A DNA stretch of 15,817 nt. It comes from CAUZIZ01 sp963579905 (GTDB lineage Bacteria > Acidobacteriota > UBA6911 > RPQK01 > JAJDTT01). The stretch lies in assembly GCA_963579905.1 (NCBI GenBank), contig CAUZIZ010000130.1:1-15817 (forward strand). Direction: 5' to 3'. This document shows positions 1-7,050 of this stretch, piece after piece (within the stretch, counting starts at the first letter, position 1; each line of letters begins with the position of its first letter). The position numbers and the translations under genes were made by a program. The notes beneath the pieces are model-generated. The model did no database searches. It was given only the letters and a program-made list of their open reading frames with translations, and was not told the DNA's origin.

Positions 1-1
1 G

Positions 2-121
2 CGGGAGTTCGAGGCCCAGCTTGCGAACCCTCCTCTAAAACGCAGGGCAGTCACTGTCCGACACCCTGCATTGTCCAGGAAACCGCTGATGGAGCCCGAA
101 AAAACGGGGGTTCCCGGATGA
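2..121 (+). CDS. Possible 3' end of a gene cut by the left window edge
   Basis: Frame 2 is open from the left edge to a TGA at 119-121. It would encode a 39-residue C-terminal tail rich in charged residues (it begins REFEAQLANPP and ends EKTGVPG). If real, it converges on the symporter gene at 129, leaving only 7 nt between the stops. Frame 1 is also open through this stretch, and there is too little sequence to recognise a family, so the call rests only on openness and plausible composition. It could equally be non-coding. A GC-rich hairpin with an A6 loop (about 92-115) overlaps the tail. Confidence 0.25.
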   Translation, partial: REFEAQLANPPLKRRAVTVRHPALSRKPLMEPEKTGVPG

Positions 122-128
122 GAACTAG

Positions 129-2060
129 CTAGACTGTTCGGTAGAAATACCGCCGCACCAGGGCCTCTGGCGGCGGCGGAGTTATCTTGCTGACAATAAC
201 CACTAGTAGGAACGAAGCGAATAGACCCCAGATCAGGGGATCCATGCTGAGCAGGCGGTAAGATGCAAATCTGCCGTACACGGCGTATCCGATGATGTAG
301 AGAAGCAGGTGTGACAGAAACCCGCCCAGCATTCCGGCAATCGCGCCTGCTGCATTGACCCGCGGCCAGTAGAGACCCAGGGCGATGGGTCCCAGGAAGC
401 AAGCGGCCAGTCCACTGCCGGTGTAGACGATGATGTCCTGCAGGAACTGAGGAGGACTTACGGCTCCGGCTACGGCCCCCAGACCCACGAGTACTGTGCA
501 GGCATAACTCATCCATTTGATGCGCTGCTCGCTCACATTGGGGTTGATGTTGCGCTGATAGACGTCGCGAACCAAGGCGGAAGATATGACCAGCAGGAAG
601 CTGTCGACAGTCGACATCACCGCCGCGAAGGGAGCGGCTACGAGAATACCAGCCAGCCAGGGCATCCCCGCGCCTGAGCTGAGAAACACCGCCGTGGCAG
701 GCATGATTCGATCCGACTCCAGGTCCATTCCAGGCAGGAAGATCCTTGAACAACAGAAGATGATCACCAGCGGAAAATAGATAAGCGAATAGTAGATGCT
801 AACCGTGAAAATTGATCGCCTCAGGGTCAGAGAGTTGTTGAACGCCATCAGACGTACCATGCTACCGGGTTGCCCCGAGCCAGAGATCGCCCACATGAAA
901 AAGAAGGAGATGGCGAGGCTGAGAGGCAAGAATCCCAAGTCGCTGTGTCTATCGGGACCGGGGCCGGTGAGGTATGTGCCGGGTTGGTCTGCCCCGTAGC
1001 GGTAGTCTTCCATCTGGGTGATGGTGGCGCTGATATTCGGCGACAAGGTGGGGACTTCGTTCGCCTGGATGCGGCGCTTGAGCTGTTGGGCCTGCCGGTC
1101 GGTTGTGATCTCCAGCACCTGGACGCTTTCGACCTGGTTCAGACCTGCTGGGATCACCGCCTCACGACCCGTTCTCAGGACCCGGTCATCGGATCCGTCG
1201 TGCAAAAGGATCCAGCTTCCAGCTGGAATGACCGTCCCCTGTTGTGAAGGTCCGTCCAATTCCAGACGCGCGCTGCCAATGCGCGGTGGAGTCATCTCCT
1301 TGAATTGGTCGGTGGCGGACTCCAAGCCTCCCACCTGGATCAGGGCCAGTGGAAGCAGGATCAAGACTCCTAGCACCATGACGATGCCCTGCATGACGTC
1401 GGTCCAAACCACAGCGTGGAATCCGCCGTAGGTCGTGTAGACGATCACGGCCACGGCAAAGACTAGCAAACACAGGAGATAGGCAGAGTCTACGCCAGCG
1501 AGAAGACTGCTCCCCTCCTTCAGGTCGGAAGCCTGTTGGGCCAGAGCCTGAAACAAGGGTACGTCGTTAAGCAGGGTCTTCAGAATCAGACTTCCTGACT
1601 TGAACTGAGCCGTCAGGTTGATGGACATGAAGAAGACGATGAGGGTTGTCGCAAGCACGCCGAAAGCGGGATTGTTGAAGCGGTCCCGGATAACGTCGGG
1701 GACGGTGATTGCCCCCGTGCGGCGGGCTATCTGGTTGATCCGTTTTCCCAGGATTCCCATCCCGCAGATGGGCACCACGATATAACTGCCAATCCAGAGA
1801 GCCAAAATCCAACCGTGACTGTATATTTTTGAGGGAAACCCGGTAAAGCTGCCTCCGGAGGCGCTGGTAGCGGCAAAGGTGAGGGCGAAGGCCCAGACCC
1901 CGAGGCTCCTGCTTCCCAGAAAGTATTCGCTCAAGAAGCTCTTGGACCGGAGCAGACGATTCGACACCCACGCAAGTGCGAACACTCCCAGCGTGTACAA
2001 GAGGAAGATGAGTAAGGCCGTGTTGGGAGCGTAGGAGACGGCGGGAGTCCCGTCACTCAT
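129..2060 (-). CDS. Sodium:solute symporter family protein, PanF-like, with a large soluble insertion
   Basis: This 643-residue polytopic inner-membrane protein is probably a Na+-coupled importer of a small organic solute. The SSS pattern is clear: a first helix near residues 15-33, a glycine/serine-rich segment at 64-75 (ATSASGGSFTG), YGGFHAVVWTDVMQG at 211-225, and a late GSGLAACFLGPIALGLYWPR segment. About 118 hydrophilic residues (roughly 255-372), including two VIPAG motifs, lie between the helix ending near 243 and the helix starting near 377. PanF of E. coli is about 480 residues, so this insertion explains most of the extra length. The gene overlaps the end of the upstream DUF997 gene by 8 nt, the same partnership as E. 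coli yhdT-panF, so the two are probably co-translated. Pantothenate as substrate is suggested only by that context. The stop is TAG. Confidence 0.88.
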   Translation of the reverse strand: MSDGTPAVSYAPNTALLIFLLYTLGVFALAWVSNRLLRSKSFLSEYFLGSRSLGVWAFALTFAATSASGGSFTGFPSKIYSHGWILALWIGSYIVVPICGMGILGKRINQIARRTGAITVPDVIRDRFNNPAFGVLATTLIVFFMSINLTAQFKSGSLILKTLLNDVPLFQALAQQASDLKEGSSLLAGVDSAYLLCLLVFAVAVIVYTTYGGFHAVVWTDVMQGIVMVLGVLILLPLALIQVGGLESATDQFKEMTPPRIGSARLELDGPSQQGTVIPAGSWILLHDGSDDRVLRTGREAVIPAGLNQVESVQVLEITTDRQAQQLKRRIQANEVPTLSPNISATITQMEDYRYGADQPGTYLTGPGPDRHSDLGFLPLSLAISFFFMWAISGSGQPGSMVRLMAFNNSLTLRRSIFTVSIYYSLIYFPLVIIFCCSRIFLPGMDLESDRIMPATAVFLSSGAGMPWLAGILVAAPFAAVMSTVDSFLLVISSALVRDVYQRNINPNVSEQRIKWMSYACTVLVGLGAVAGAVSPPQFLQDIIVYTGSGLAACFLGPIALGLYWPRVNAAGAIAGMLGGFLSHLLLYIIGYAVYGRFASYRLLSMDPLIWGLFASFLLVVIVSKITPPPPEALVRRYFYRTV

Positions 2061-2412
2061 GCGGAGACTCCAAGCGAGTTTCCCCCGACCTTTCGATACC
2101 CTGTAGCGTCTCTGGGTTTTCCTGTTCCTCGCCCAGATCGTCGAGCGACATGTACCAGAAACAGAACCAGGCAGTGAACAGATCGGCGATTATCCAGGGC
2201 ACTCCTATCCCCCAGAAGACCCAACTGGGAATGCCCCAAATCGTATGAATTTCCTGGGGCGACAGGTTGTAGCCTCGAAGGTAGCAATAGGGGACTGACC
2301 AGAGCAAACCCAACGCCCAAACGCCCACAATGATGATCGCTTCCCTTCGCGAATGAAGGAAAACGGGATCGTATTCATAGTGAACCGAGAGGGCTCGGTT
2401 TTCTGAGCTCAA
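2053..2412 (-). CDS. DUF997 / YhdT-like small membrane protein
   Basis: About 119 residues with two hydrophobic segments (AIIIVGVWALGLLWSVPYCYL, and a second one around IPSWVFWGIGVPWIIADLFTAWFCFWY) and charged termini. It matches the DUF997/YhdT layout, whose members sit directly upstream of Na+/pantothenate-type symporters; that is the arrangement here, with an 8-nt overlap. Its function is not established, and a role as a small partner or assembly helper of the symporter is inference. The frame is open to a TTG at 2427. However, a strong GGAGG on the coding strand lies 8 nt before a second in-frame TTG at 2412-2410, so that start is preferred. The stop is TGA at 2053-2055. Confidence 0.78.
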   Translation of the reverse strand: MSSENRALSVHYEYDPVFLHSRREAIIIVGVWALGLLWSVPYCYLRGYNLSPQEIHTIWGIPSWVFWGIGVPWIIADLFTAWFCFWYMSLDDLGEEQENPETLQGIERSGETRLESPHE

Positions 2413-2427
2413 ATCATCTTCCTCCAA

Positions 2428-2717
2428 AATACTCTCGAGGCCAGGGGTAAAATAATCTAGATTCTATTCGCTCTGATTCTGGGTTGCAAAGAAGGATGTC
2501 GAATTGAATCCGAGCCAATAGTAGATAGCAGAGCTCAGCGCGCGGTTTTTCCCGGGGACGTCGCACTGTTGTCTGAGGTAAGGTAGGATTTGCGGAGAGT
2601 GTGCGGACCAAGAGGCCTGGTTAGGTGAGTTGTCCGCCCAGCGGGTCTTCAGAAGTCCGCAAAGGACAAGAGTGCACGGTGGAATACAGTTAGAGTAGAT
2701 TTAGGCAAGGAAGTCAG
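2428..2717. other. Divergent intergenic region with a structured leader
   Basis: These 290 bases separate the symporter operon (minus) from the transporter-pair operon (plus) and must carry both promoters. I could not assign confident -35/-10 boxes. The clearest feature is the hairpin listed at 2630-2669. Short open frames on both strands have no ribosome site or family resemblance and are not called. Confidence 0.5.
2630..2669 (+). promoter_or_regulatory. Nested stem-loop in the leader of the EamA/SMR pair
   Basis: Three paired segments nest around one centre: TTGTCC (2630-2635) with GGACAA (2664-2669), GCGG (2641-2644) with CCGC (2657-2660), and CTT (2647-2649) with AAG (2653-2655), with internal loops between them. 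It ends 48 nt before the TTG start of the first transporter gene. No U-tract follows, so it is not a standard intrinsic terminator. It could be a folded leader, an operator or chance; it does not match the riboswitch classes I know for SMR genes. Confidence 0.35.
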
Positions 2718-3119
2718 TTGAGCACCAACAGCATCGTGAAGGGAGCCAGACCGTCCTTTCGCTTCAGCCAGCGGCAATCCATTGCGCTCGTGTTTGGGTG
2801 TACTCTCTTTGGCGCAGCAGCCCAGATCCTGATCAAGAGTGGGGCCAATGGCTTGTTCAGCAGCTCGCCCTGGGCGATGTTCTCAAACCCTTTCCTGGTT
2901 ACCGGATACAGCCTTTATGCGGTGAGTACTGTAATGCTGGTCCTGGCACTTCGGGACGGCCAGCTATCCGTGCTGTATCCCATCATCTCGCTGACCTACG
3001 TGTGGGTCCTCCTGTTGTCGGTCGTGATCTTCAACGAGAGACTTAACCTATTCAAGATCCTGGGTGTTGCCCTGATCGTCCTTGGGGTTTCCTTTCTGGG
3101 CAGGAAGGACGGCGAGTGA
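2718..3119 (+). CDS. EamA/SMR-type four-helix transporter, first subunit
   Basis: This 133-residue protein has about 20 polar N-terminal residues and then four hydrophobic helices, the size of one half of a DMT-superfamily transporter. The family signature is visible: a Q-x-L-I-K-x-G motif in the first helix (AAQILIKSGA), the helix pair around QLSVLYPIISLTYVWVLLLS, then FNERLN and a last glycine-rich helix (GVALIVLGVSFLG). It lacks the membrane glutamate of EmrE in helix 1. It starts at TTG 2718 with AAGGAAG 4 nt upstream. The next gene overlaps its stop (GTGA), so the two are translationally coupled and likely form a heterodimer, as EmrE-like pairs such as ArnE/ArnF do. The substrate is unknown: lipid-linked sugar, polyamine or small cation are all possible. 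Confidence 0.8.
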   Translation: MSTNSIVKGARPSFRFSQRQSIALVFGCTLFGAAAQILIKSGANGLFSSSPWAMFSNPFLVTGYSLYAVSTVMLVLALRDGQLSVLYPIISLTYVWVLLLSVVIFNERLNLFKILGVALIVLGVSFLGRKDGE

Positions 3120-3466
3120 AAACGCCTTTCTACTCAATGCTTCTGGTCCTGTTAGCTTCTGTGATTGGTTCCGTGAGTGCTGTCTTTTTCAAGGCAGGTG
3201 CCGCCAGACTACACCGCCAGTGGAGCACACTACTCTTGAATTGGCGACTCATGGTTGGGGTAGGAATCGCGCTCGTGTCCTCGTATTTTTTTGTCCTGGC
3301 GGTTCGCCAAGGTGAGCTGACGGTCCTTTACCCGCTGGTATCGCTCGGCTATGTCTGGACACTCTTCTGGTCGCGGGTCTTCTTTCAGGAGCCGTTTACC
3401 CGGAGGAAGTTCTTTGGCCTCGGTCTGATTCTTCTGGGAACGGCGTTTCTCGCCCTGGGCAGGTGA
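3116..3466 (+). CDS. EamA/SMR-type four-helix transporter, second subunit
   Basis: This 116-residue protein has four membrane helices and is paralogous to the preceding gene. The shared core is easy to see: FFKAGA in helix 1, RQGELTVLYPLVSLGYVWTLFWS in the middle, FQEPFTRRKF, and a closing helix GLGLILLGTAFLALG. Translation begins at GTG 3116, sharing 4 nt with the upstream TGA, the classic layout of an obligate two-subunit small multidrug resistance-like transporter. Helix 1 again lacks the EmrE-type acidic residue, which favours a flippase or exchanger of the ArnE/F kind over cationic drug efflux, but this is inference. The stop is TGA at 3464-3466. The dioxygenase gene follows after about 160 bp of repeat-bearing DNA. 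Confidence 0.8.
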   Translation: MKTPFYSMLLVLLASVIGSVSAVFFKAGAARLHRQWSTLLLNWRLMVGVGIALVSSYFFVLAVRQGELTVLYPLVSLGYVWTLFWSRVFFQEPFTRRKFFGLGLILLGTAFLALGR

Positions 3467-3469
3467 GCG

Positions 3470-3588
3470 GTGAAGAAGTGAGTAGTGAAGTTAATGGTAA
3501 CTAGTACTAGATATGTGAGATATGAGTTTCCTCCACGAGCCGGTGAGAGGGGCTCTGTGCGCACTTGTTCACTGCTCACTTCTCACTA
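3470..3588. repeat. Degenerate AGTGA-type heptamer repeats in inverted orientation
   Basis: The left block (3470-3490) repeats GTGA/AGTGA units at about 7-nt steps. The right block (3562-3588) carries the same units on the opposite strand (TCACT/CTCAC). The two blocks can pair imperfectly across about 70 nt. Position between the transporter pair and the dioxygenase suggests an intergenic repeat or processing site; no function is shown. Confidence 0.4.
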
Positions 3589-3625
3589 TTCAGGGTTGGT
3601 CGACAAGAGATAGAGGGTGAAGCAA

Positions 3626-4387
3626 ATGAGTACCTTGGTCAGCGCACATAAGACACAGTATGAGGAAGAGGGCTACATCGTAATTGAGGATCTCCTGACC
3701 CAACCGGAGCTCCAACGATTACACCAGCGCACGATTGATATCGCTAAGGGTCGAGTTGATTTCCCTGTGGAGAAGATCGAATTGGAAGCCGGGGCGGTTA
3801 AGCAGAACGTGGAGACGGTAAGAAAGATCAATGGATGTGCCGAGAACGATCCCGTCTTTCTGGCTCACGCTGAGAACGAAAGGATTCTAGATCTCGTGGA
3901 GTCCCTGATCGGACCCGATGTAAAGCTTTTCGGAAGCCAGACCTTCATGAAGCCACCGGGTGGCGTCGAGAAGCCTTACCATCAGGACTCCGCCTATTTC
4001 TTTATCGAGCCGATGGCGTTGGTCACCTGCTGGGCCGCGCTCGATGACGTGACCCTGGAAAACGGTTGCATGTGGGTCGTTCCTGGGAGCCAGCGTTTAG
4101 GTGTGCTCGACCACAGCCAGGCCTGGCAGGTTGGTGACCGTGTTGACAAGCGGGTCCCGGAGAGTGCCTTTGCTGGACACACGGAGGTCCCCATCACGAT
4201 GAAGGCGGGGAGCTGCTCCTTTCACCACAGTCTGATTCTTCACAAGTCGAACGCCAACCACACTCAGCATTCTCGCCGAGGGGCCGCCGTGCATTACATG
4301 TCCGCAAGGTCGCGTTGGACCCATCCCTCTTTGCCAAAGCCAGACTATAAGCTCCTACGAGGGCGAGAGTACCCGGGTTGTGTCTAA
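3626..4387 (+). CDS. Phytanoyl-CoA dioxygenase (PhyH) family Fe(II)/2-oxoglutarate enzyme
   Basis: This is a soluble non-heme iron oxygenase of 253 residues. Counted from the ATG, the iron-binding triad is visible: H119 and D121 in KPYHQDS (HxD), and distal H206 in LHKSNAN. R217 follows 11 residues later, where the family binds the 2-oxoglutarate carboxylate. The N-terminal YEEEGYIVIEDLLT is the usual PhyH opening, and a W149/PGSQ element (WVVPGSQR) precedes the distal histidine. The frame also opens at GTG 3617, but AGAGGG at 3612-3617 sits 8 nt before ATG 3626, so the ATG is preferred. The substrate cannot be read from the sequence; bacterial relatives hydroxylate amino acids, lipids, natural products or osmolytes. 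Whether it works with the upstream transporter pair is unknown. The stop is TAA. Confidence 0.87.
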   Translation: MSTLVSAHKTQYEEEGYIVIEDLLTQPELQRLHQRTIDIAKGRVDFPVEKIELEAGAVKQNVETVRKINGCAENDPVFLAHAENERILDLVESLIGPDVKLFGSQTFMKPPGGVEKPYHQDSAYFFIEPMALVTCWAALDDVTLENGCMWVVPGSQRLGVLDHSQAWQVGDRVDKRVPESAFAGHTEVPITMKAGSCSFHHSLILHKSNANHTQHSRRGAAVHYMSARSRWTHPSLPKPDYKLLRGREYPGCV

Positions 4388-4445
4388 CATCTATTGGCAT
4401 CCGTTTTCTGCGAAAGTAAGGTTTCGTTGACAAGCAGTGTGTCTA

Positions 4446-4506
4446 CTGTAGGATGGGCACTCTTGCCCGTCGAAAATATTGACGGGCAAGAGTGCCCATC
4501 CTACAG
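4446..4506. repeat. Perfect 26-bp inverted repeat with internally self-complementary arms (REP-like)
   Basis: The left arm (4446-4471) and right arm (4481-4506) are perfect reverse complements around an AT-rich 9-nt spacer (GAAAATATT). Each arm is itself a stem-loop: GATGGGCA-ctct-TGCCCGTC, with one G-T wobble. The layout of two hairpins in opposite orientation resembles doublet REP/BIME elements. It lies between the convergent PhyH and aminotransferase genes and could end transcription from both sides, although there is no U-tract. I see no second copy in this window. Confidence 0.8.
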
Positions 4507-4532
4507 GTCACTGTTCTGTCAGAAGTCGTTTC

Positions 4533-4560
4533 TTAATGCCCAAGTCTTAACGCCCAAGAC
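4533..4560. repeat. 14-bp tandem duplication at the 3' end of the aminotransferase gene
   Basis: Two adjacent 14-mers (4533-4546 and 4547-4560) differ at two positions: TTAATGCCCAAGTC and TTAACGCCCAAGAC. The second copy contains the aminotransferase stop codon and its last codons, so the first copy looks like a slippage duplicate of the gene's end. Confidence 0.6.
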
Positions 4561-5887
4561 TTGACTCGAGTCTCGACAGCCTTTGGGCGGCCTCTTGCAG
4601 CGTGTTCAGGCTGCGGCAAAATGCAAAGCGCAGATAGTTGTTGCCAGCGGGACCACAGCGATAGAAGTTGTCGCCGGGAACCGCTGCAATCCCCTTTTCC
4701 TTGAGCAGGAACATGGCAGCGTCCATGGGAGTCAGAAATTGAAGACCGGGTACCTGCCGATAGTCGGCAAACAGGTAGTAGGAACCTTGCGGTGAAGTGA
4801 CCCGAAACCCGATGTCGCGTAGCGCCATCAGAAGTGTTTCTTTCTTGGCCGCGTAGACCTGCTTTATCCGTTGGTAGAACTCATCCTCCATATCGAGTAG
4901 CCGAATGGACGCCTTTTGCAGCGGCGTAGGCGCTTGTACCACTAACGTATCGTGAATGCCTCGTATCGCTGGCGTGTAGATTTCGGGGGAAAGTACCCAG
5001 CCGATCCGCCAGCCCGTTGCATTACCTGTCTTGGAGATCGAGTTGACCACAATGGTGTGATCGCGCATGCCATCAAGTGCGGCCAGACAGTGATGTTGAT
5101 TCGATCCGTAGAGGATGTGCTCATAGATCTCATCGGTGATGATCAGCACGCCGTGCCGTCTGCAGCTCGCTGCGATAAACTCCAACTCGCCCCGGGTGAA
5201 CACCTTTCCTGTGGGGTTGTGAGGAGTATTCAAAATCAGGGCCCTTATATTCCGCCCCAGCGAAGCTTCAAGCTCCTCCCGGTCAAGAATCCAATCTCCG
5301 GAGTCCCGGTCTTCTTTCAGCGATATGAATTCTGGTCGAATTCCGAAAACCTTGGCCTGGGAAGGATACATTTCATGAAAGGGTTGAAGGATCAGAACCC
5401 CATCACCTGGACTGCAGGTCGCCCTTAAGACCGCTGCCAGCCCCTCCGTGGCACCCAGGACGACGGTGATTTCCCGTTCAGGATCCGGACGAAACCCGGA
5501 GAATCGGAGGGTATAGCGAGCGATTGCCTCTCGAAGCTCGGGAAGGCCGAAGGGGAACGAGTATTGGTTGAGTCGGTCGCGGGAGTTCTGAACCCGACCC
5601 AGAAGATCGCGCAAGCAGAGAGTAGATTGGCTCTCTGAGTCGTCGTCCCGTTCTCCCAGAATCTCTTTCAAGCTTAGCGATTCAAGCTGCTCAATTCCCT
5701 CGTCGGTCCCTCCCAGCATTGCGGCAATGCCACCCCAGACGAGATCGTAGGGGGGAGCTTCGTCGGTAAATCCCTGTGCCAGGTTCACCGCATTGTGTTG
5801 GATGGCCAGGCGGGTCATTCGCCGAATGACCGATTCCTGAACTGTCAGGGTCCCTTCCAGATCTTCCGAATCTTCCGAATGTTGCAT
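4547..5887 (-). CDS. PLP-dependent class I/II aminotransferase (kynurenine/methionine aminotransferase-like)
   Basis: This cytosolic fold-type I enzyme of 446 residues moves an amino group between an amino acid and a 2-oxo acid. Visible landmarks are VNLAQGF (34-40), NQYSFPFGLPELREAI (107-122), the cofactor site NTPHNPTGK (220-228, N224), TDEIYEH (251-257, D252 and Y255), the Schiff-base lysine K286 in SISKTGNATGWRIGW, and the carboxylate-binding arginine R420 (YLRFAF). This order fits the KAT/YbdL-type subgroup. An acidic stretch of about 45 residues (roughly 61-106) separates the two N-terminal motifs and makes the protein longer than the usual 380-400 residues. AGAGGA lies just before the ATG. 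A 9-bp tandem duplication encodes the SEDSED near the N-terminus. The gene is monocistronic and convergent with PhyH. The exact substrate is uncertain. Confidence 0.88.
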   Translation of the reverse strand: MQHSEDSEDLEGTLTVQESVIRRMTRLAIQHNAVNLAQGFTDEAPPYDLVWGGIAAMLGGTDEGIEQLESLSLKEILGERDDDSESQSTLCLRDLLGRVQNSRDRLNQYSFPFGLPELREAIARYTLRFSGFRPDPEREITVVLGATEGLAAVLRATCSPGDGVLILQPFHEMYPSQAKVFGIRPEFISLKEDRDSGDWILDREELEASLGRNIRALILNTPHNPTGKVFTRGELEFIAASCRRHGVLIITDEIYEHILYGSNQHHCLAALDGMRDHTIVVNSISKTGNATGWRIGWVLSPEIYTPAIRGIHDTLVVQAPTPLQKASIRLLDMEDEFYQRIKQVYAAKKETLLMALRDIGFRVTSPQGSYYLFADYRQVPGLQFLTPMDAAMFLLKEKGIAAVPGDNFYRCGPAGNNYLRFAFCRSLNTLQEAAQRLSRLESSLGR

Positions 5888-6014
5888 ATTTCCTCTCAGA
5901 AGAGGGCAGGCCGTCGTTCCCTATAGTACACCCAGATCCTGGCACCGTTGATCGATCCCCGGACGGGGAGGGCAGCTTCGGGCAAGGGAGTCGGTTGTGG
6001 TAAGCTGATGGGTA

Positions 6015-6878
6015 GTGGCAGACGATCAAATCGGTTTCCCAGAGAGCCGGCAGCAGTCGAAGCAGAGTCGGATTTCCCTGGTTCAAACTCTGTTTCTGGT
6101 TGTTTTACTGCTGCTGCTCGCGGGCCTCTCCTATATCTTCCTAAATCTACAAACCGGCATGGAGAATCAGATATCTGACCTGAGCACGCAGGTTCGGGAT
6201 GTGCTTCAACACGCCGAAGTGGTCGCCGATCAGGCGAGGTCAGCTCTGGTTCTGGCCAAGCAGGCCCAGCAGGAGGCTCAGATCGCCGCCGAAGGCCGGG
6301 CTCGGGCGGAAGCAGCTCAGTCGACAGCAGAGGTGCAGACGGCAGCAGCTGAGCAGGCGAGGAAGGCGGCGGAACAGCGGGCTCAATCGGCACTGGACGA
6401 GGCGGACAGGATCCGCGCAGAGCGCGTTGAGGAAATGAACCGGCTGAAGGATGCTCTAAGCCAGATCGTCGAGACCCGAAGAACCGCTTTGGGAGTCGTG
6501 ATGAACCTGGGAAGCGATGCCATCGAATTCGACTTCGACAAGGCCTCGTTGCGACCGGAGAACCGTGAACTCCTCAGCCGGATCACAGGTGTTCTTCTCA
6601 CTTCGAAGGGTTATCGCATCCAGATATACGGCCACACCGACGATGTCGGAACGGCGGACTACAACCAGGTCTTATCCGAGCGGCGCGCCCAGGCCGTCAG
6701 CGACTACTTGGTCGAGGTGGGCATTGATTCCAGCATCGTCGGGACGAAGGGCTTCGGGAAATCAAATCCGCTGGTGGCCGGCACCAGTGCTAAGGCGAGA
6801 GCCAAGAATCGGCGTGTCGAGATAGGTGTCATCGATACGGTCGTCGACTACAGGGTACCCTTGCCTGATCAGGAGTAG
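6015..6878 (+). CDS. Membrane-anchored coiled-coil protein with C-terminal OmpA peptidoglycan-binding domain
   Basis: This 287-residue protein has three parts: a short cytosolic N-terminus with one uncleaved-looking TM segment (about 22-45, LVQTLFLVVLLLLLAGLSYIF), a long Ala/Gln/Glu-rich coiled coil (about 50-150), and an OmpA-like domain (about 160-272). In that domain FDFDKASLRPE, YGHTDDVG (205-212), the SERRAQAVSDYL helix and the final NRRVEIG (265-271) supply the residues that hold diaminopimelate in this family. It likely tethers the inner membrane to peptidoglycan across the periplasm, unlike beta-barrel OmpA. It starts at GTG 6015; the ribosome site is weak, so the start is moderately certain. 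The gene is divergent from the aminotransferase across a 127-bp spacer. It lacks the aspartate-bearing helix and plug expected of MotB. Confidence 0.85.
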   Translation: MADDQIGFPESRQQSKQSRISLVQTLFLVVLLLLLAGLSYIFLNLQTGMENQISDLSTQVRDVLQHAEVVADQARSALVLAKQAQQEAQIAAEGRARAEAAQSTAEVQTAAAEQARKAAEQRAQSALDEADRIRAERVEEMNRLKDALSQIVETRRTALGVVMNLGSDAIEFDFDKASLRPENRELLSRITGVLLTSKGYRIQIYGHTDDVGTADYNQVLSERRAQAVSDYLVEVGIDSSIVGTKGFGKSNPLVAGTSAKARAKNRRVEIGVIDTVVDYRVPLPDQE

Positions 6879-6969
6879 TCCTTTATTTCACGGTGGTAAA
6901 TGCCGTTGTGAAGTAGGGAGAGCTCCTTGTGATCCAGTTTCAGTAGCCACAGAATACTATTTACGTTCC

Positions 6970-6985
6970 AGTGTACTAGTGTACT
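6970..6985. repeat. Octamer AGTGTACT in two tandem copies
   Basis: AGTGTACT occurs twice back to back (6970-6977 and 6978-6985), 66 bp before the start of the next gene. It could be part of an upstream control region or a simple-sequence remnant; there is no evidence of function. Confidence 0.4.
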
Positions 6986-7050
6986 AAGGTATAGAAGAGA
7001 CCGTGATCTGTGAGAGCAGGGTAGGGGATTCCGCTTTCAGGAGGGACGTC

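Noticed and set aside
870..1431. Plus-strand open frames opposite the symporter
   Set aside because: They are antisense to a well-supported membrane protein gene, have no ribosome sites and show no family pattern.
2630..2717. Guanidine riboswitch upstream of the SMR-type pair
   Set aside because: The single nested hairpin lacks the paired ACGR loops of guanidine-II and the conserved core of the ykkC and ykkC-III classes.
5896..6393. Minus-strand proline-rich frame of 165 codons opposite the OmpA-domain gene
   Set aside because: Its Pro/Ser/Arg composition is the reverse image of the Ala/Gln/Glu coiled coil on the plus strand; no start context.
6015..6878. MotB-type stator identity for the OmpA-domain protein
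   Set aside because: It has the single TM and OmpA domain, but no aspartate in the TM helix, no adjacent motA-like gene, and a very long Ala/Gln coil.
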